The notes below the pieces were generated by a model, which saw only the letters and a program-made list of their open reading frames with translations, searched no databases and had not been told where the DNA came from. Shown piece after piece: positions 1 to 9,179 of a stretch of DNA of 64,000 nt. A program made the translations under genes and the position numbers. Numbering within the stretch: the first letter of the stretch is position 1; each line of letters begins with the position of its first letter. The DNA comes from Sporosarcina sp. FSL K6-1522 (GTDB lineage: Bacteria > Bacillota > Bacilli > Bacillales_A > Planococcaceae): contig NZ_CP152019.1 of NCBI RefSeq assembly GCF_038622445.1, positions 2,950,501 through 3,014,500 of the forward strand, given 5' to 3'.

Positions 1-163
1 AGATAACTACCTTGTACTATCATAGCTGATTTTGATGGTTTTTTAAAAGAGTAATGACTAATCCTTGTAACTTACAGTATGAAAAATGCAGGTTACCTGA
101 GAAGTATTGTTCCTACTCCACTCAAATGGTACGCTTCTACCAATAAGATTTCCGCTAAAGGAT

Positions 164-610
164 GTGAGGATCATTCGTTTAACAGTTAATGAATCCCAAA
201 AGTATGACCAGGTTGAAATTATTATCAATTGTCCACAAATCGATAATCAGCTTGAACGGTTAATCAAGCAGATTCACCAGACATGTATAACATTAACCGG
301 AATAAAAGAGGGACTGACCTATTCGCTTCTTGTAGATGACTTATTCTATATCGAAACAATTGATAACCAAACTTTTCTTTACGAAGAAAAAGAAGTATAT
401 GTAAGCGATTTAAAGCTATACGAAATTGAGCAAAAACTAAGCAAAACATATTTTATTCGTATAAGTAAGAACTTGATTGTCAATACGGCGCATATTGAAT
501 GTGTTCGAGCATTATTCAACGGCAAGTTTGAAGCGTCTTTAACAAACGGTGAAAAAGTAATCGTCAATAGACATTATGTCAAAGCTTTCAAAGAAATCTT
601 TTTATCGTAA
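164..610 (+). CDS. LytTR-family DNA-binding regulator
   Basis: A response-regulator-like protein with no receiver domain: a short N-terminal segment followed by a LytTR DNA-binding domain over roughly residues 55-148 (motif YFIRISKNLIVN is typical). The frame is open from a TTG at 107, but the family usually begins with a sequence like MRIIRLTVNES, so I place the start at GTG 164 (148 aa); the ribosome site there is weak and the start is uncertain. It is followed after 12 bp by a DUF3021 membrane protein and then an ABC exporter. LytTR-DUF3021 pairs are a known arrangement in Firmicutes, where the membrane protein is thought to restrain or sense for the regulator and the pair controls the neighbouring transporter. 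The regulated signal is unknown. Confidence 0.85.
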   Translation: MRIIRLTVNESQKYDQVEIIINCPQIDNQLERLIKQIHQTCITLTGIKEGLTYSLLVDDLFYIETIDNQTFLYEEKEVYVSDLKLYEIEQKLSKTYFIRISKNLIVNTAHIECVRALFNGKFEASLTNGEKVIVNRHYVKAFKEIFLS

Positions 611-622
611 GGAGGAAATCAT

Positions 623-1042
623 ATGGACTTATTGAAATACTATATTTCGACATGTTGTATTTCGTTCACATTCAGTAGCCTATTTTATCTTCTTTTTAGT
701 TTACTGAAAATTTTCCCGCCTATGAATGAAGCGCTGATTGTTCATATGCTATTTATTTCAATTAGTATCATCTGTTTGATTTTTATAACACATCGGTTAC
801 CTATTCAAAATTCGCTAATTTTACGCTTAATCGAATTGCTTGATGTCATTATTGTTCTTCTTGTTGCCGGCGCAATTTTTGAAGTTTTTCCATTTAATTG
901 GCATGTTTCAATGTTCGTCGTCGCGAATGGCATATTGACGTATATCATCGTCATCATTGTTACGTTTATGGGGAATCAAAAGAGTGCTATAGAAATTAAC
1001 GCTGTCATTGCACGTAAAAAAGGGGGTGCCTCTATTGGCTAA
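623..1042 (+). CDS. DUF3021 family membrane protein
   Basis: 139-aa protein with four predicted membrane segments (about residues 10-32, 41-58, 72-92 and 97-117) and a charged C-terminal tail. Length and layout match the DUF3021 family, which is nearly always encoded directly after a LytTR regulator. The ATG at 623 follows a good AAGGAGG site. The end overlaps the TTG start of the ABC ATPase by 8 bp, so translation is probably coupled. By family context it is a partner of the LytTR protein, not a transporter in its own right; no biochemical role is established from sequence. Confidence 0.85.
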   Translation: MDLLKYYISTCCISFTFSSLFYLLFSLLKIFPPMNEALIVHMLFISISIICLIFITHRLPIQNSLILRLIELLDVIIVLLVAGAIFEVFPFNWHVSMFVVANGILTYIIVIIVTFMGNQKSAIEINAVIARKKGGASIG

Positions 1043-1964
1043 CATTATTGAGGTGAATGGATTATCAAAGTCATTTGGCAAAGTAAAAGCAGTCAACGAT
1101 ATTAGTTTCTATGTAGAAGAAGGATCCCTCTTTTCTTTTTTAGGGACAAATGGCGCTGGAAAGTCGACAACCATTTCAATCCTACTGACTCTCCTTCAGC
1201 AAGACCAAGGTCATGTTAGTATAAATGGTTATAGCATCGGCAAAAATGACCAAGCCATTCGCCAAGAAATCGGTATGGTATTTCAAAACAGCTTGCTTGA
1301 CCCTTTATTGACCGTCAAAGAAAATTTAGCAATTCGAGCATCCTTTTATGGGATGACAAAGCAAGAACGCAACGCCGCCATCAAGAATGTGGTGGCGGTT
1401 GTCGATCTACAATCGATATTGGATCGACGTTATGGAAAATTATCGGGTGGTCAAAAACGACGAGTGGATATTGCGCGTGCCCTCATTCATAAACCAAACA
1501 TATTAATACTAGATGAACCGACAACAGGGCTAGATCCAGAAAGTCGAAAAAATATCTGGTCAACTATACAACTACTGCAAAAAGAAACGGGTATGACCGT
1601 TTTTTTAACAACACATTATATTGAAGAAGCCGCGAACTCCGATTATGTTGTCGTGATGAAAGAAGGTTGCATTGCGGCAAAAGGAACGCCAGAACAGTTG
1701 AAAAATGACTATTCAACACATGTACTAACGATTTCTACAGATAAGGCTGATGAACTGCGTAGCTCACTTTTAACAGATGGCCTCAATTTTAACGAAGAAA
1801 AGTCCCTTTTTCATCTCCCGCTTAGTCATACAACAGATGCAATACCGTTATTAGCGAAGTTTACTTCTTTCATCTCTTCTTTTGAAGTAAAAAAATCCAG
1901 TTTGGATGATGTCTTCATCGCTATTAATGGAAAGGATGTGAATCATGATGATGACATTCGCTAA
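1035..1964 (+). CDS. ABC exporter ATP-binding protein (ABC-2 type)
   Basis: Nucleotide-binding subunit of an ABC-2-type exporter. Visible motifs: Walker A GTNGAGKST (about 37-45), signature KLSGGQKRR, Walker B ILILDEPTTGLD, followed by the H-loop TTHY and a C-terminal extension of about 80 residues as in DrrA/NatA-type ATPases. The TTG at 1035 is preceded by an AGGGGGTG ribosome site and overlaps the previous stop; the frame extends to an ATG at 1008, but that lacks a good site. The downstream permease starts 20 bp before this gene ends. Together they form a two-gene exporter whose substrate (drug, peptide antibiotic or lipid) cannot be told from sequence; the LytTR neighbour suggests it is induced by an extracellular stress or peptide. 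Confidence 0.92.
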   Translation: MANIIEVNGLSKSFGKVKAVNDISFYVEEGSLFSFLGTNGAGKSTTISILLTLLQQDQGHVSINGYSIGKNDQAIRQEIGMVFQNSLLDPLLTVKENLAIRASFYGMTKQERNAAIKNVVAVVDLQSILDRRYGKLSGGQKRRVDIARALIHKPNILILDEPTTGLDPESRKNIWSTIQLLQKETGMTVFLTTHYIEEAANSDYVVVMKEGCIAAKGTPEQLKNDYSTHVLTISTDKADELRSSLLTDGLNFNEEKSLFHLPLSHTTDAIPLLAKFTSFISSFEVKKSSLDDVFIAINGKDVNHDDDIR

Positions 1965-2802
1965 ACGCAATATTTTCTTATACTTTCGGGATAAAACTAG
2001 TGTCTTTTTCTCGTTGCTTGCGGTCATGATTCTTGTCGCTTTATATGTATTATTTTTAGGCGACACGACTGCGAAACAACTACCCAACTTTCCAGCGAAA
2101 AAAGCATTGTTGATGTCGTGGTTCATGGCTGGAATGCTAGCCGTAACTTCGATGACAACTACACTGGCGTCTTTTGGTGTTTTTGTGGATGATCGAGCGA
2201 ATAAAACATATATGGATTTCTATTCATCTCCTATTTCCCGTACAAAATTAGTCGGTGGCTATATCACCAGTGCGGTAGTTGTTGGTTTCATCATGTGTAT
2301 GTTCACACTAATTGCATCAAATATCTTCCTTTTTTTATCCGGAGAAACAATGTTGTCGTTCCGTGATATGTTGGCAGTAAGCGGCGTGACTATCTTAGCG
2401 GTGTTAGCAAGTGCAGCGATGGTCCTCTTCCTAGTGTCCTTTTTCGAGACATCAAATGCCTTCGCTACCGCAAGCACAGTTATCGGAACACTTCTTGGAT
2501 TTTTAGCCGGTATTTATATTCCAATAGGAAACTTACCTGACTACCTACAAGATATTGTGAAATTATTTCCAGTATCCCATTCGGCTGCATTGTTTCGACA
2601 AATCATCATGGAAACACCCCTAATCGATTCCTTTGCAAATGCTCCTGCGGAAGTAAAAAATGCATTCCTCTACAATATGGGCGTATTTTATGACATCAAT
2701 GGCAATAAAACGTCTACATTATTTAGCGTCTTCTACCTTTGCCTTACGACACTATTATTTTTTGTCCTTTCGCTTTTTGTAATGAAGAGAAAAAATAAAT
2801 AA
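1945..2802 (+). CDS. ABC-2 type transporter permease
   Basis: 285-aa membrane subunit with six predicted transmembrane helices in the ABC-2 pattern: one after the N-terminus (about 17-37), four in the middle and one near the C-terminus (about 258-280). A long extracellular loop lies around residues 205-250. It overlaps the ATPase gene by 20 bp, so the two are translationally coupled. It ends the LytTR-DUF3021-ABC operon, followed at once by a strong terminator. Partner of the ATPase at 1035-1964; substrate not identifiable. Confidence 0.9.
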   Translation: MMMTFAKRNIFLYFRDKTSVFFSLLAVMILVALYVLFLGDTTAKQLPNFPAKKALLMSWFMAGMLAVTSMTTTLASFGVFVDDRANKTYMDFYSSPISRTKLVGGYITSAVVVGFIMCMFTLIASNIFLFLSGETMLSFRDMLAVSGVTILAVLASAAMVLFLVSFFETSNAFATASTVIGTLLGFLAGIYIPIGNLPDYLQDIVKLFPVSHSAALFRQIIMETPLIDSFANAPAEVKNAFLYNMGVFYDINGNKTSTLFSVFYLCLTTLLFFVLSLFVMKRKNK

Positions 2803-2806
2803 AGAA

Positions 2807-2853
2807 AAAAGCTTGCCTTTGCTACAATTTCTACATAGCATAGGCAAGCTTTT
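2807..2853. terminator. Bidirectional rho-independent terminator
   Basis: Arms 2807-2824 and 2836-2853 pair (AAAAGCTTGCC with GGCAAGCTTTT, one bulge) with A-rich and T-rich flanks, so it can end both the plus-strand ABC operon and the minus-strand acyl-CoA ligase gene. Confidence 0.85.
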
Positions 2854-2866
2854 ATTCATGGCCGTA

Positions 2867-4465
2867 TCAATTCACCAAGCGGCCTTCTTTCCCTTGCGCT
2901 TCCCAATAAGCATCACGAATTTGAACTTTTTGAATTTTCCCGGATGCTGTTTTCGGCAATTCTTCAACAAATGTGATGCCTGTAACGGCTTTAAAATGCG
3001 CTAGTCTCTCCCTAGAAAATGCGATAATTTCTTGTTCAGTAGCGGTCATATTTTCTCGTAATACGACATAAGCATGCGGTGTTTCGCCCCATTTCTCGTG
3101 CGGAACGGCAATGACAGCTACCTCTAGAATCGCAGGATGCTCATATAACACACCTTCAACTTCAATTGAAGAAATGTTTTCCCCTCCACTAATGATGACA
3201 TCCTTTTTACGGTCCACAATATTAATATAACCGTTCGCATCTACAGTTCCCATATCCCCAGTTAGTAGCCGGCCATTCTGTATCGCTTCTTCTGTTGCTT
3301 CTTTGTTTTTCCAATAGCCTTTCATCACGCCATGGCCGCGTACCGTTACTTCCCCAACTTGCTCGCCATCATGTGCAACTTCTTCCCCGTACTCATTGAG
3401 GAGACGGACGTCAGTGCCAATCATAGAATAGCCTGCTTTTGCCTTCAATTCGGTCTGCTGTTCAGGCGTTAAGCCTGTTACATTTGAACGAATCCTTGAA
3501 ATCAGGCTAAGCGGAGAGCTTTCAGTCATCCCATATACTTGAATGAATTCCCAGCCTAATTCATCTTCGACCCGTGCTATAAATGCAGGTGGTGGTGCAG
3601 ATCCCGCAATCACTACACGAACATCCGATAATCCCGTCGCTTGCGGCTGATGTTCATCGTAATACTGTAACAGAGCGTTTAAAACTGTCGGAGCCATATG
3701 TAAAACCGAAACGTTATGCGCTTTGATTGCGGCGAGAATAGACGCTGGCGTCGACTTTCTAGAACAAATATGCGTTGCCCCATTTGCTGTATAGTAAAAA
3801 GGAGAGCCCCAACCATTCACATGAAACATAGGAAGCACATGTAAGTAAACATCTGAATCGGATACACGTAAATGATGCATCGTGCTTAACGCATGTAAAT
3901 AGTTATTGCGATGCGTCAGCATAACCCCTTTCGGATTACCTGTTGTACCACTCGTATAGAGCAAGCTACAAACGTCATTCTCATCCAACTCTGCACGATC
4001 GAATGCTTCAGAAGAAAACGATGCTAACCAATCGTCATAACCTGTTTCAGCTGTGTCGGAATCTTTATAATGCACAATAATATGTTGGATCGTTTCAAGT
4101 TGATCTTTCACAGGTTGAATTAAACTATATAAATCTTGATCGACAAAAAGCACCTTCGATTCACTATGATTTAAAATGAAAACATAGTCTTCTGGCTTCA
4201 AACGAATATTGAGTGGCACCATAATAGCACCTAGTTGAAAAACGCCATAAAACCCTTCCAACATTTCAAGTGTATTTCCTGCTAAATAGGCAACATGATC
4301 TTCTTTTTGAATTCCCAAATCACGCAGTCCATGTGATAGTTGATTGACCCGGTCATTTAATTGTCGATATGTCACAACTCGTCCTTCACAATGAACAGCT
4401 TCTTTGTCTCCATACAATGTTACAGCTCTATCAAGAAATTGCGGCAAAACCAATGGCACATTCAT
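2867..4465 (-). CDS. Acyl-CoA synthetase (AMP-forming, fatty-acid ligase type)
   Basis: ANL-superfamily ligase that activates a carboxylic acid with ATP to an acyl-adenylate and then to acyl-CoA. Seen: P-loop-like motif YTSGTTGNPKG (about 170-180), YGMTES adenine-binding motif, GRLLTGDMG, hinge DRKKDVIISGGENIS and a C-terminal catalytic lysine in LPKTASGKIQK. 532 aa is typical of fatty-acid or aryl-acid CoA ligases. The ATG at 4465 has a GAGGTG site 6-9 bp upstream; the open frame reaches a GTG at 4474. It is monocistronic with its own promoter. The chain length is not predictable: medium- or long-chain fatty acid is most likely, but a branched or aromatic acid is possible. Confidence 0.88.
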   Translation of the reverse strand: MNVPLVLPQFLDRAVTLYGDKEAVHCEGRVVTYRQLNDRVNQLSHGLRDLGIQKEDHVAYLAGNTLEMLEGFYGVFQLGAIMVPLNIRLKPEDYVFILNHSESKVLFVDQDLYSLIQPVKDQLETIQHIIVHYKDSDTAETGYDDWLASFSSEAFDRAELDENDVCSLLYTSGTTGNPKGVMLTHRNNYLHALSTMHHLRVSDSDVYLHVLPMFHVNGWGSPFYYTANGATHICSRKSTPASILAAIKAHNVSVLHMAPTVLNALLQYYDEHQPQATGLSDVRVVIAGSAPPPAFIARVEDELGWEFIQVYGMTESSPLSLISRIRSNVTGLTPEQQTELKAKAGYSMIGTDVRLLNEYGEEVAHDGEQVGEVTVRGHGVMKGYWKNKEATEEAIQNGRLLTGDMGTVDANGYINIVDRKKDVIISGGENISSIEVEGVLYEHPAILEVAVIAVPHEKWGETPHAYVVLRENMTATEQEIIAFSRERLAHFKAVTGITFVEELPKTASGKIQKVQIRDAYWEAQGKEGRLVN

Positions 4466-4490
4466 TCTTATCACCTCATCATTTTGCTAT

Positions 4491-4519
4491 AGTATATATC
4501 AATTAGAATAATCTGTCAC
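4491..4519 (-). promoter_or_regulatory. Sigma-A-type promoter of the acyl-CoA ligase
   Basis: On the minus strand GTGACA (4519-4514) and TATACT (4496-4491) are separated by exactly 17 bp, 26 bp upstream of the ligase start. Confidence 0.6.
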
Positions 4520-4640
4520 TACGAAATAGTGAAATAATTCCCCCAAAATGATTTACACTATAAAGGTAGATAGAGCGAGAATAAATGCACTATAACTATC
4601 CAATCTCTATCATTTACAACTATTTTCCGCCCAACATTCT

Positions 4641-5771
4641 CTACTTTCGCATATAATTTTCAATCACTTCTCGTGTTTTCCTTCGCAAAAAATCACCGGC
4701 ATTGTCCATTGAGGCTTTTGACGATACCGCTCCCCCCACAACAGCATGTACTTCATGAAATAGAGGGGCTATTAGCGAACGGCTTCCTTCCGCAATTACA
4801 CCTGATATAAGTATGACGGGCTTTCTTTGTCGATACGCTTCCTGTGCAACGCCGAAGGGAGTTTTTCCCGATAGAGTTTGACGATCTGTTTTGCCCTCAC
4901 CTGTAAGAATAAGATCTGCATCCTTTATCTGTTGATCAAATGACATAGCCTGTAACACGATATCAATTCCCCGTTGCATATCCCCTGAAAAAAAAGCTTG
5001 CAAAGCCCCACCAGCTCCTCCCGCCGCACCTGCCCCCTTTTTATCGTACAATGCAATACCTGTCAACACTTCAATTTGCCTTGCAAAATGCTGCAAATTC
5101 TCATCTAACTGGACAACCATCTCAGTAGTTGCTCCTTTTTGCGGACCGAATATGGCAGAAGCACCTTCAGGCCCAATAAAGGGATTATCAACATCACAAG
5201 CAACGACAAAATGACTCTCTGCAATGCGTTTATCAAAATGACGGCTATCGATTTCTTGTAATCGGCTTAACGCTCCTCCACCCCTAGGCAACTCCTGGCT
5301 ATTTTTATCAAGTAATTGTATGCCAAGCGCCTGCAAAAGCCCAGCTCCTCCGTCATTCGTTGCACTGCCACCAAGCCCGATTATAAACTTGCGAAGCCCA
5401 CCATCAAGCGCATGCGCAATGAGCTCACCTGTTCCAAATGTCGAGGCGACGAAAGGATTTCTTTCCCTTTTCTGCAAACGTGTTACTCCGGACGCTTCAG
5501 CAATTTCAATGACAGCCGTTTCGCCATCTCCAAGTACACCGTATTGCGCCTCAATTTTTCGACCGAGCGGATCTTGTACGAACACTGTAACAACTATTCC
5601 ATCAGTCGCTTTCACTAAACTTGTCATTGTTCCTTCCCCGCCATCTGCAGTCGGTAGCAACACAGTTTCAATTGTCGGATCAACATCACAAATACCCGCC
5701 GCCATCGCTTGCGCTACTTGCATCGCCGTCAAACTGCCTTTAAAGGAATCTGGTGCTATGACGATTTTCAA
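4641..5771 (-). CDS. glxK: Glycerate kinase (GlxK/GarK family)
   Basis: Phosphorylates D-glycerate with ATP (to 2- or 3-phosphoglycerate, depending on subfamily), feeding glyoxylate/glycerate metabolism into glycolysis. The family signature is clear: N-terminal KIVIAPDSFKGS, the LPTADGGEGT motif, GLGGSATNDGG and the C-terminal LTGEGKTDRQT. At 376 aa it is full length. Start choice: an AGGGGGA ribosome site lies 9 bp before the TTG at 5771, giving MKIVIAPDSF as in family members; the ATG at 5780 would sit directly on that site. The open frame extends further to 5849 but without family similarity. No operon partner; the neighbouring small membrane protein has its own terminator. Confidence 0.92.
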   Translation of the reverse strand: MKIVIAPDSFKGSLTAMQVAQAMAAGICDVDPTIETVLLPTADGGEGTMTSLVKATDGIVVTVFVQDPLGRKIEAQYGVLGDGETAVIEIAEASGVTRLQKRERNPFVASTFGTGELIAHALDGGLRKFIIGLGGSATNDGGAGLLQALGIQLLDKNSQELPRGGGALSRLQEIDSRHFDKRIAESHFVVACDVDNPFIGPEGASAIFGPQKGATTEMVVQLDENLQHFARQIEVLTGIALYDKKGAGAAGGAGGALQAFFSGDMQRGIDIVLQAMSFDQQIKDADLILTGEGKTDRQTLSGKTPFGVAQEAYRQRKPVILISGVIAEGSRSLIAPLFHEVHAVVGGAVSSKASMDNAGDFLRRKTREVIENYMRK

Positions 5772-5846
5772 TCTATTCATTCCCCCTAGAGTACACGCAT
5801 TGCTAAAATTATACCGGGTACATCTCCAAAAAGCACCACACCACGA

Positions 5847-5885
5847 CACAAAAAAATCCCTCGGCTTATTATAAACACGAGAGAT
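5847..5885 (-). terminator. Terminator of the small membrane protein gene
   Basis: Stem arms 5856-5863 and 5878-5885 pair with one mismatch; the minus strand continues into seven Ts. Confidence 0.7.
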
Positions 5886-5903
5886 CCATTCACTAAATCA
5901 AGT

Positions 5904-6143
5904 TCACTTTTTTTCCACCACTGCTTTCCCCCCAGAATAGAGCCCACTCGCGGATAACCCCATCATTAACCCAACAAGTATGCCAGCCTTGATGTCATTT
6001 GGATAAATATAAACAATGCCACCAATCATGCCGAAAACGAGCGCCATAATCGGCAATAACCGTTTTTTCATCCCATACATCTTTAACAATTCTACGATTC
6101 CGATAATAAGAGGAATTAAGACGACATCATATATTTCCAGCAT
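5904..6143 (-). CDS. Small membrane protein, phage-holin-like
   Basis: 79-aa protein with two to three hydrophobic segments (about 4-20, 29-46, 54-71), a positively charged linker (MKKR) and a charged C-terminus. Size and layout resemble the Hol44/holin-superfamily-V small proteins found both in prophages and as lone chromosomal genes. A perfect AGGAGGAG ribosome site precedes the ATG. There are no phage genes nearby, so a lysis role cannot be assumed; it is best described as a conserved small membrane protein of unknown function with its own terminator. Confidence 0.7.
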   Translation of the reverse strand: MLEIYDVVLIPLIIGIVELLKMYGMKKRLLPIMALVFGMIGGIVYIYPNDIKAGILVGLMMGLSASGLYSGGKAVVEKK

Positions 6144-6352
6144 TTCTCCTCCTAATCACAATCAAATCAACCTTGTTATAAACTTTCCATCAATCTATTG
6201 TAATTCTCCTTTGTTCACTCTATGAAAACCACCAATTATATATAACCACTCGCCTAAAATATTATTCTATAGTAACTAAAAATTTGAAATGGAGTAGTTA
6301 TTACCACTATTCGAATTCTACAGAAACGTTGAAATAACAATACTCTTTAAAC

Positions 6353-6398
6353 TTAAAGCGTTTCCATTAATTATTTTTGACAATTGAAAACGTTTAAT
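6353..6398 (+). promoter_or_regulatory. Two cre-like motifs around the POT transporter promoter
   Basis: TTAAAGCGTTTCCA (6353-6366) differs from the CcpA consensus TGNAANCGNTNNCA at one defined position; TGAAAACGTTTAAT (6385-6398), inside the promoter spacer, differs at two. Catabolite control is possible but not shown. Confidence 0.35.
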
Positions 6399-6406
6399 TG
6401 TATTAT
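6377..6406 (+). promoter_or_regulatory. Sigma-A promoter of the POT transporter gene
   Basis: Consensus -35 TTGACA (6377-6382) and -10 TATTAT (6401-6406) with an 18-bp spacer, about 22 bp before the start codon. Confidence 0.75.
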
Positions 6407-6428
6407 AGTGAAATATGAAGGAGGCATC

Positions 6429-7922
6429 ATGATGTCACAGCTAACTAAAAAACAAATCGTTGAGAGTGTTCCACAAAAGGGATTCTTCGGTCACCCAAAA
6501 GGTTTGTTCACATTATTCTTTACAGAATTCTGGGAACGCTTCTCCTACTATGGGATGCGGGCAATCCTTGTCTATTATATGTACTACGAGGTAACAAATG
6601 GTGGACTCGGATTAGATAAAACCGTCGCATTGTCGATTATGTCCATATATGGGTCCCTCGTTTATATGTCTGGAATTATCGGCGGCTGGCTTGCCGACCG
6701 GATATTCGGAACATCGAAAGCGGTCTTCTATGGTGGTATTTTCATCATGCTCGGTCACATTGCATTGGCGATCCCAGGAAACTTAACGATGTTCTTTGTT
6801 TCAATGGTACTCATTGTTCTCGGTACAGGCTTATTAAAACCAAACGTTTCTAGTATGGTAGGAGATGTTTATCCGGAAAACGATAATCGTCGCGATGCTG
6901 GATTCAGCATCTTCTATATGGGTATCAACTTAGGTGCTTTCATCTCTCCACTCATCGTCGGAGGTCTGATGAATACAAGCTTCCACCTCGGTTTCGGTGT
7001 TGCTGCAGTCGGGATGTTTATCGGTTTAGTTGTTTTTATAGCGACAAAGAAGAACAGTCTTGGTCTTGCAGGTACGCAAGTAGCAAACCCATTGGCACCT
7101 GATGAAAAGAAAAAAGTCTATTCGATTTTTGGAATCACTACTGTTGTGCTCGCTGCTCTTATTGCTGTCGCGATTCCAAAAGGTTGGCTAACATTCGATT
7201 CATTTATCGCAATTGTAGGGATTCTTGGTTTCCTCATCCCAACCATCTATTTCGTTGTCATGTATAGAAGCCCGAAAACGACAAAAGTAGAACAATCACG
7301 CATTATCGCGTTTATCCCACTATTCTTAGCATCCGTTATGTTTTGGGCAATTCAAGAACAAGGGTCAACTATCCTTGCTCTCTATGCGGACACACGAACA
7401 AATTTAAATATTTTTGGCTATCAAATTTCACCAGCCTTTTTCCAATCATTTAACCCTTTATTTATCATTACATTAGCACCTGTTTTTGCATGGCTATGGG
7501 TTAAACTTGGGGATCGACAGCCTTCTATTCCACAAAAGTTCTCATTAGGCTTACTTTTCGCTGGATTGTCGTTCATAGTGATTTTAGTACCGAGTTACTT
7601 CGGTGGAACAGAGTCACTCGTTAGCCCCTTCTGGCTCATTTTAAGTATCTTCATCGTCGTCTTAGGAGAATTATGCTTATCACCCGTTGGATTGTCTGCA
7701 ACTACGAAACTGGCGCCTGCTGCGTTCTCCGCACAGACAATGAGCCTGTGGTTCCTGTCAAACGCAGCTGCACAAGGACTCAACGCACAACTCGTCAAGT
7801 TTTACTCTGTTGATACTGAAATGCTGTATTTCGGAATCATTGGCGGAAGTGCAATTCTGCTAAGTATCATCGTATTTGCATTGTCACCAAGCATTCAACG
7901 GTATATGAAAGGTGTACGTTAA
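6429..7922 (+). CDS. dtpT: POT/PTR family di-/tripeptide transporter
   Basis: Proton-coupled oligopeptide symporter of the major facilitator superfamily. The protein has the PTR signature near its start (FFTEFWERFSYYGMRA, a form of the ExxERFxYY motif used for proton coupling), followed by about 14 hydrophobic segments. The length of 497 aa is usual. The GGAGG at 6420-6424 favours ATG 6429 or the adjacent ATG 6432; the open frame to 6384 runs into the promoter. Monocistronic: consensus promoter upstream, strong terminator downstream. Likely role: uptake of small peptides as a nitrogen and carbon source. Confidence 0.93.
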   Translation: MMSQLTKKQIVESVPQKGFFGHPKGLFTLFFTEFWERFSYYGMRAILVYYMYYEVTNGGLGLDKTVALSIMSIYGSLVYMSGIIGGWLADRIFGTSKAVFYGGIFIMLGHIALAIPGNLTMFFVSMVLIVLGTGLLKPNVSSMVGDVYPENDNRRDAGFSIFYMGINLGAFISPLIVGGLMNTSFHLGFGVAAVGMFIGLVVFIATKKNSLGLAGTQVANPLAPDEKKKVYSIFGITTVVLAALIAVAIPKGWLTFDSFIAIVGILGFLIPTIYFVVMYRSPKTTKVEQSRIIAFIPLFLASVMFWAIQEQGSTILALYADTRTNLNIFGYQISPAFFQSFNPLFIITLAPVFAWLWVKLGDRQPSIPQKFSLGLLFAGLSFIVILVPSYFGGTESLVSPFWLILSIFIVVLGELCLSPVGLSATTKLAPAAFSAQTMSLWFLSNAAAQGLNAQLVKFYSVDTEMLYFGIIGGSAILLSIIVFALSPSIQRYMKGVR

Positions 7923-7935
7923 TAGGTATCATAGG

Positions 7936-7970
7936 AAAAGCGTAATCCCCAACGGATTACGCTTTTTTTA
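7936..7970 (+). terminator. Terminator of the POT transporter gene
   Basis: 13-bp perfect stem (7936-7948 with 7954-7966), loop CCAAC, followed by a T-run. Confidence 0.92.
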
Positions 7971-8095
7971 TTTTGCGATAAATAATAAAAAATAGTTTCT
8001 TCAAACTTTGTTTTCGGAATAATCGTTTTTAGATTCTTCTTTCAATGTTATAATAGAGGCATGATTCACATTATTGGAAAAGGAGCTTTTATATT

Positions 8096-9112
8096 ATGAT
8101 ACTTGGTTTAACAATTATTTTAGTACTTGTACTTTTTTTACCTTTTACAGTAAAAATTGTAGAACGCAATCTAGAAGTCTTTTTATTCATCATGGGAATT
8201 TCAGCAGTCATCGTAAGTAAGGTACTCGACAAGGAGCTTGTTTTTAAGGCGCTGGAGGATCCACTACATATTACATTAGCAGTTATTGTTGCTGGTCTAT
8301 TGTTCCGTTGGTTCCAAGGTCCGATTGAAAAAGGAATACTTGGCATGAGTAAAGCGATGCCACTTCGTCTGTTTTTAGCGCTTGTTGTCATTTTTCTCGG
8401 GCTAATTTCAAGTCTAATTACCGCTATCATTGCTGCGATTGTTCTTGTTGCAGTCGTTAGCGTTTTGCGACTGGACCGAAAATCTGAAATTCGGCTTGTT
8501 ATCTTGACATGTTACTCTATTGGACTAGGTGCCGTATTAACACCAATTGGTGAACCACTATCTACCATCGCTACTAGCAAACTCAATCAAGATTTCTTCT
8601 ACTTATTTAGACTGCTTGGTACAGATATTATTATCGGTGTAATTGTGTTCGGGCTACTCGCCGCAGTGATGATCAAACCGAAAGAAAAACAAGATCGCCT
8701 AAAAGCCAACCACGATACAGAATCTTATGTAGCTATCCTCATTCGCGGTTTTAAAGTCTATCTATTCGTCATGGCATTGACATTTCTTGGTGCTGGTTTT
8801 GAACCGTTCATCGAAAAATATTTACTTGATTTAAGCCCGTTTGTACTCTATTGGATTAATATGATTTCAGCAGTTCTTGATAATGCTACGTTAACAGCCG
8901 CAGAAATCAGCCCTACGATGGACGAACCAACCATTAGAGCCATTTTACTTGGACTTCTTATTAGTGGAGGAATGTTAATCCCCGGGAATATTCCCAACAT
9001 TATTGCCGCAGGGAAACTCAATATTAAAAGTATCGAGTGGGCACGTTTCGCTGTTCCAATTGGTCTTATTGCAATGGTTGCTTATTTCATCGTCATTGTT
9101 ATGGCAGGTTAA
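8096..9112 (+). CDS. DUF1646 family membrane transporter
   Basis: 338-aa integral membrane protein with about ten hydrophobic segments. Conserved internal features such as GAVLTPIGEPLSTIA and the C-terminal PGNIPNIIAAGKL suit the DUF1646 family, a relative of the ion-transporter (NhaD/ArsB-like) superfamily thought to move cations or anions. The ATG at 8096 is preceded by AAAGGAGC at the right distance, and a TATAAT-like -10 lies at 8049-8054. Monocistronic, ending in a terminator at 9121. The substrate is unknown. Confidence 0.82.
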   Translation: MILGLTIILVLVLFLPFTVKIVERNLEVFLFIMGISAVIVSKVLDKELVFKALEDPLHITLAVIVAGLLFRWFQGPIEKGILGMSKAMPLRLFLALVVIFLGLISSLITAIIAAIVLVAVVSVLRLDRKSEIRLVILTCYSIGLGAVLTPIGEPLSTIATSKLNQDFFYLFRLLGTDIIIGVIVFGLLAAVMIKPKEKQDRLKANHDTESYVAILIRGFKVYLFVMALTFLGAGFEPFIEKYLLDLSPFVLYWINMISAVLDNATLTAAEISPTMDEPTIRAILLGLLISGGMLIPGNIPNIIAAGKLNIKSIEWARFAVPIGLIAMVAYFIVIVMAG

Positions 9113-9120
9113 CTAGACAC

Positions 9121-9150
9121 AAGCACAGTCCTTCATGGATTGTGCTTTTT
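9121..9150 (+). terminator. Terminator of the DUF1646 gene
   Basis: Stem 9121-9131/9137-9147 with one G-T pair and a T-tail. It lies just before the next gene, which therefore has little room for its own promoter. Confidence 0.85.
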
Positions 9151-9179
9151 GCTCAGCTACTAAAAAAGGAGTGATTTAC

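Noticed and set aside
5320..5874. 184-residue open frame antisense to the glycerate kinase gene
   Set aside because: It is a shadow frame: low-complexity Ser/Pro-rich translation, no ribosome site, full overlap with a strong gene.
5904..6143. Prophage remnant around the holin-like gene
   Set aside because: No other phage gene lies within several kilobases; neighbours are metabolic and transport genes.
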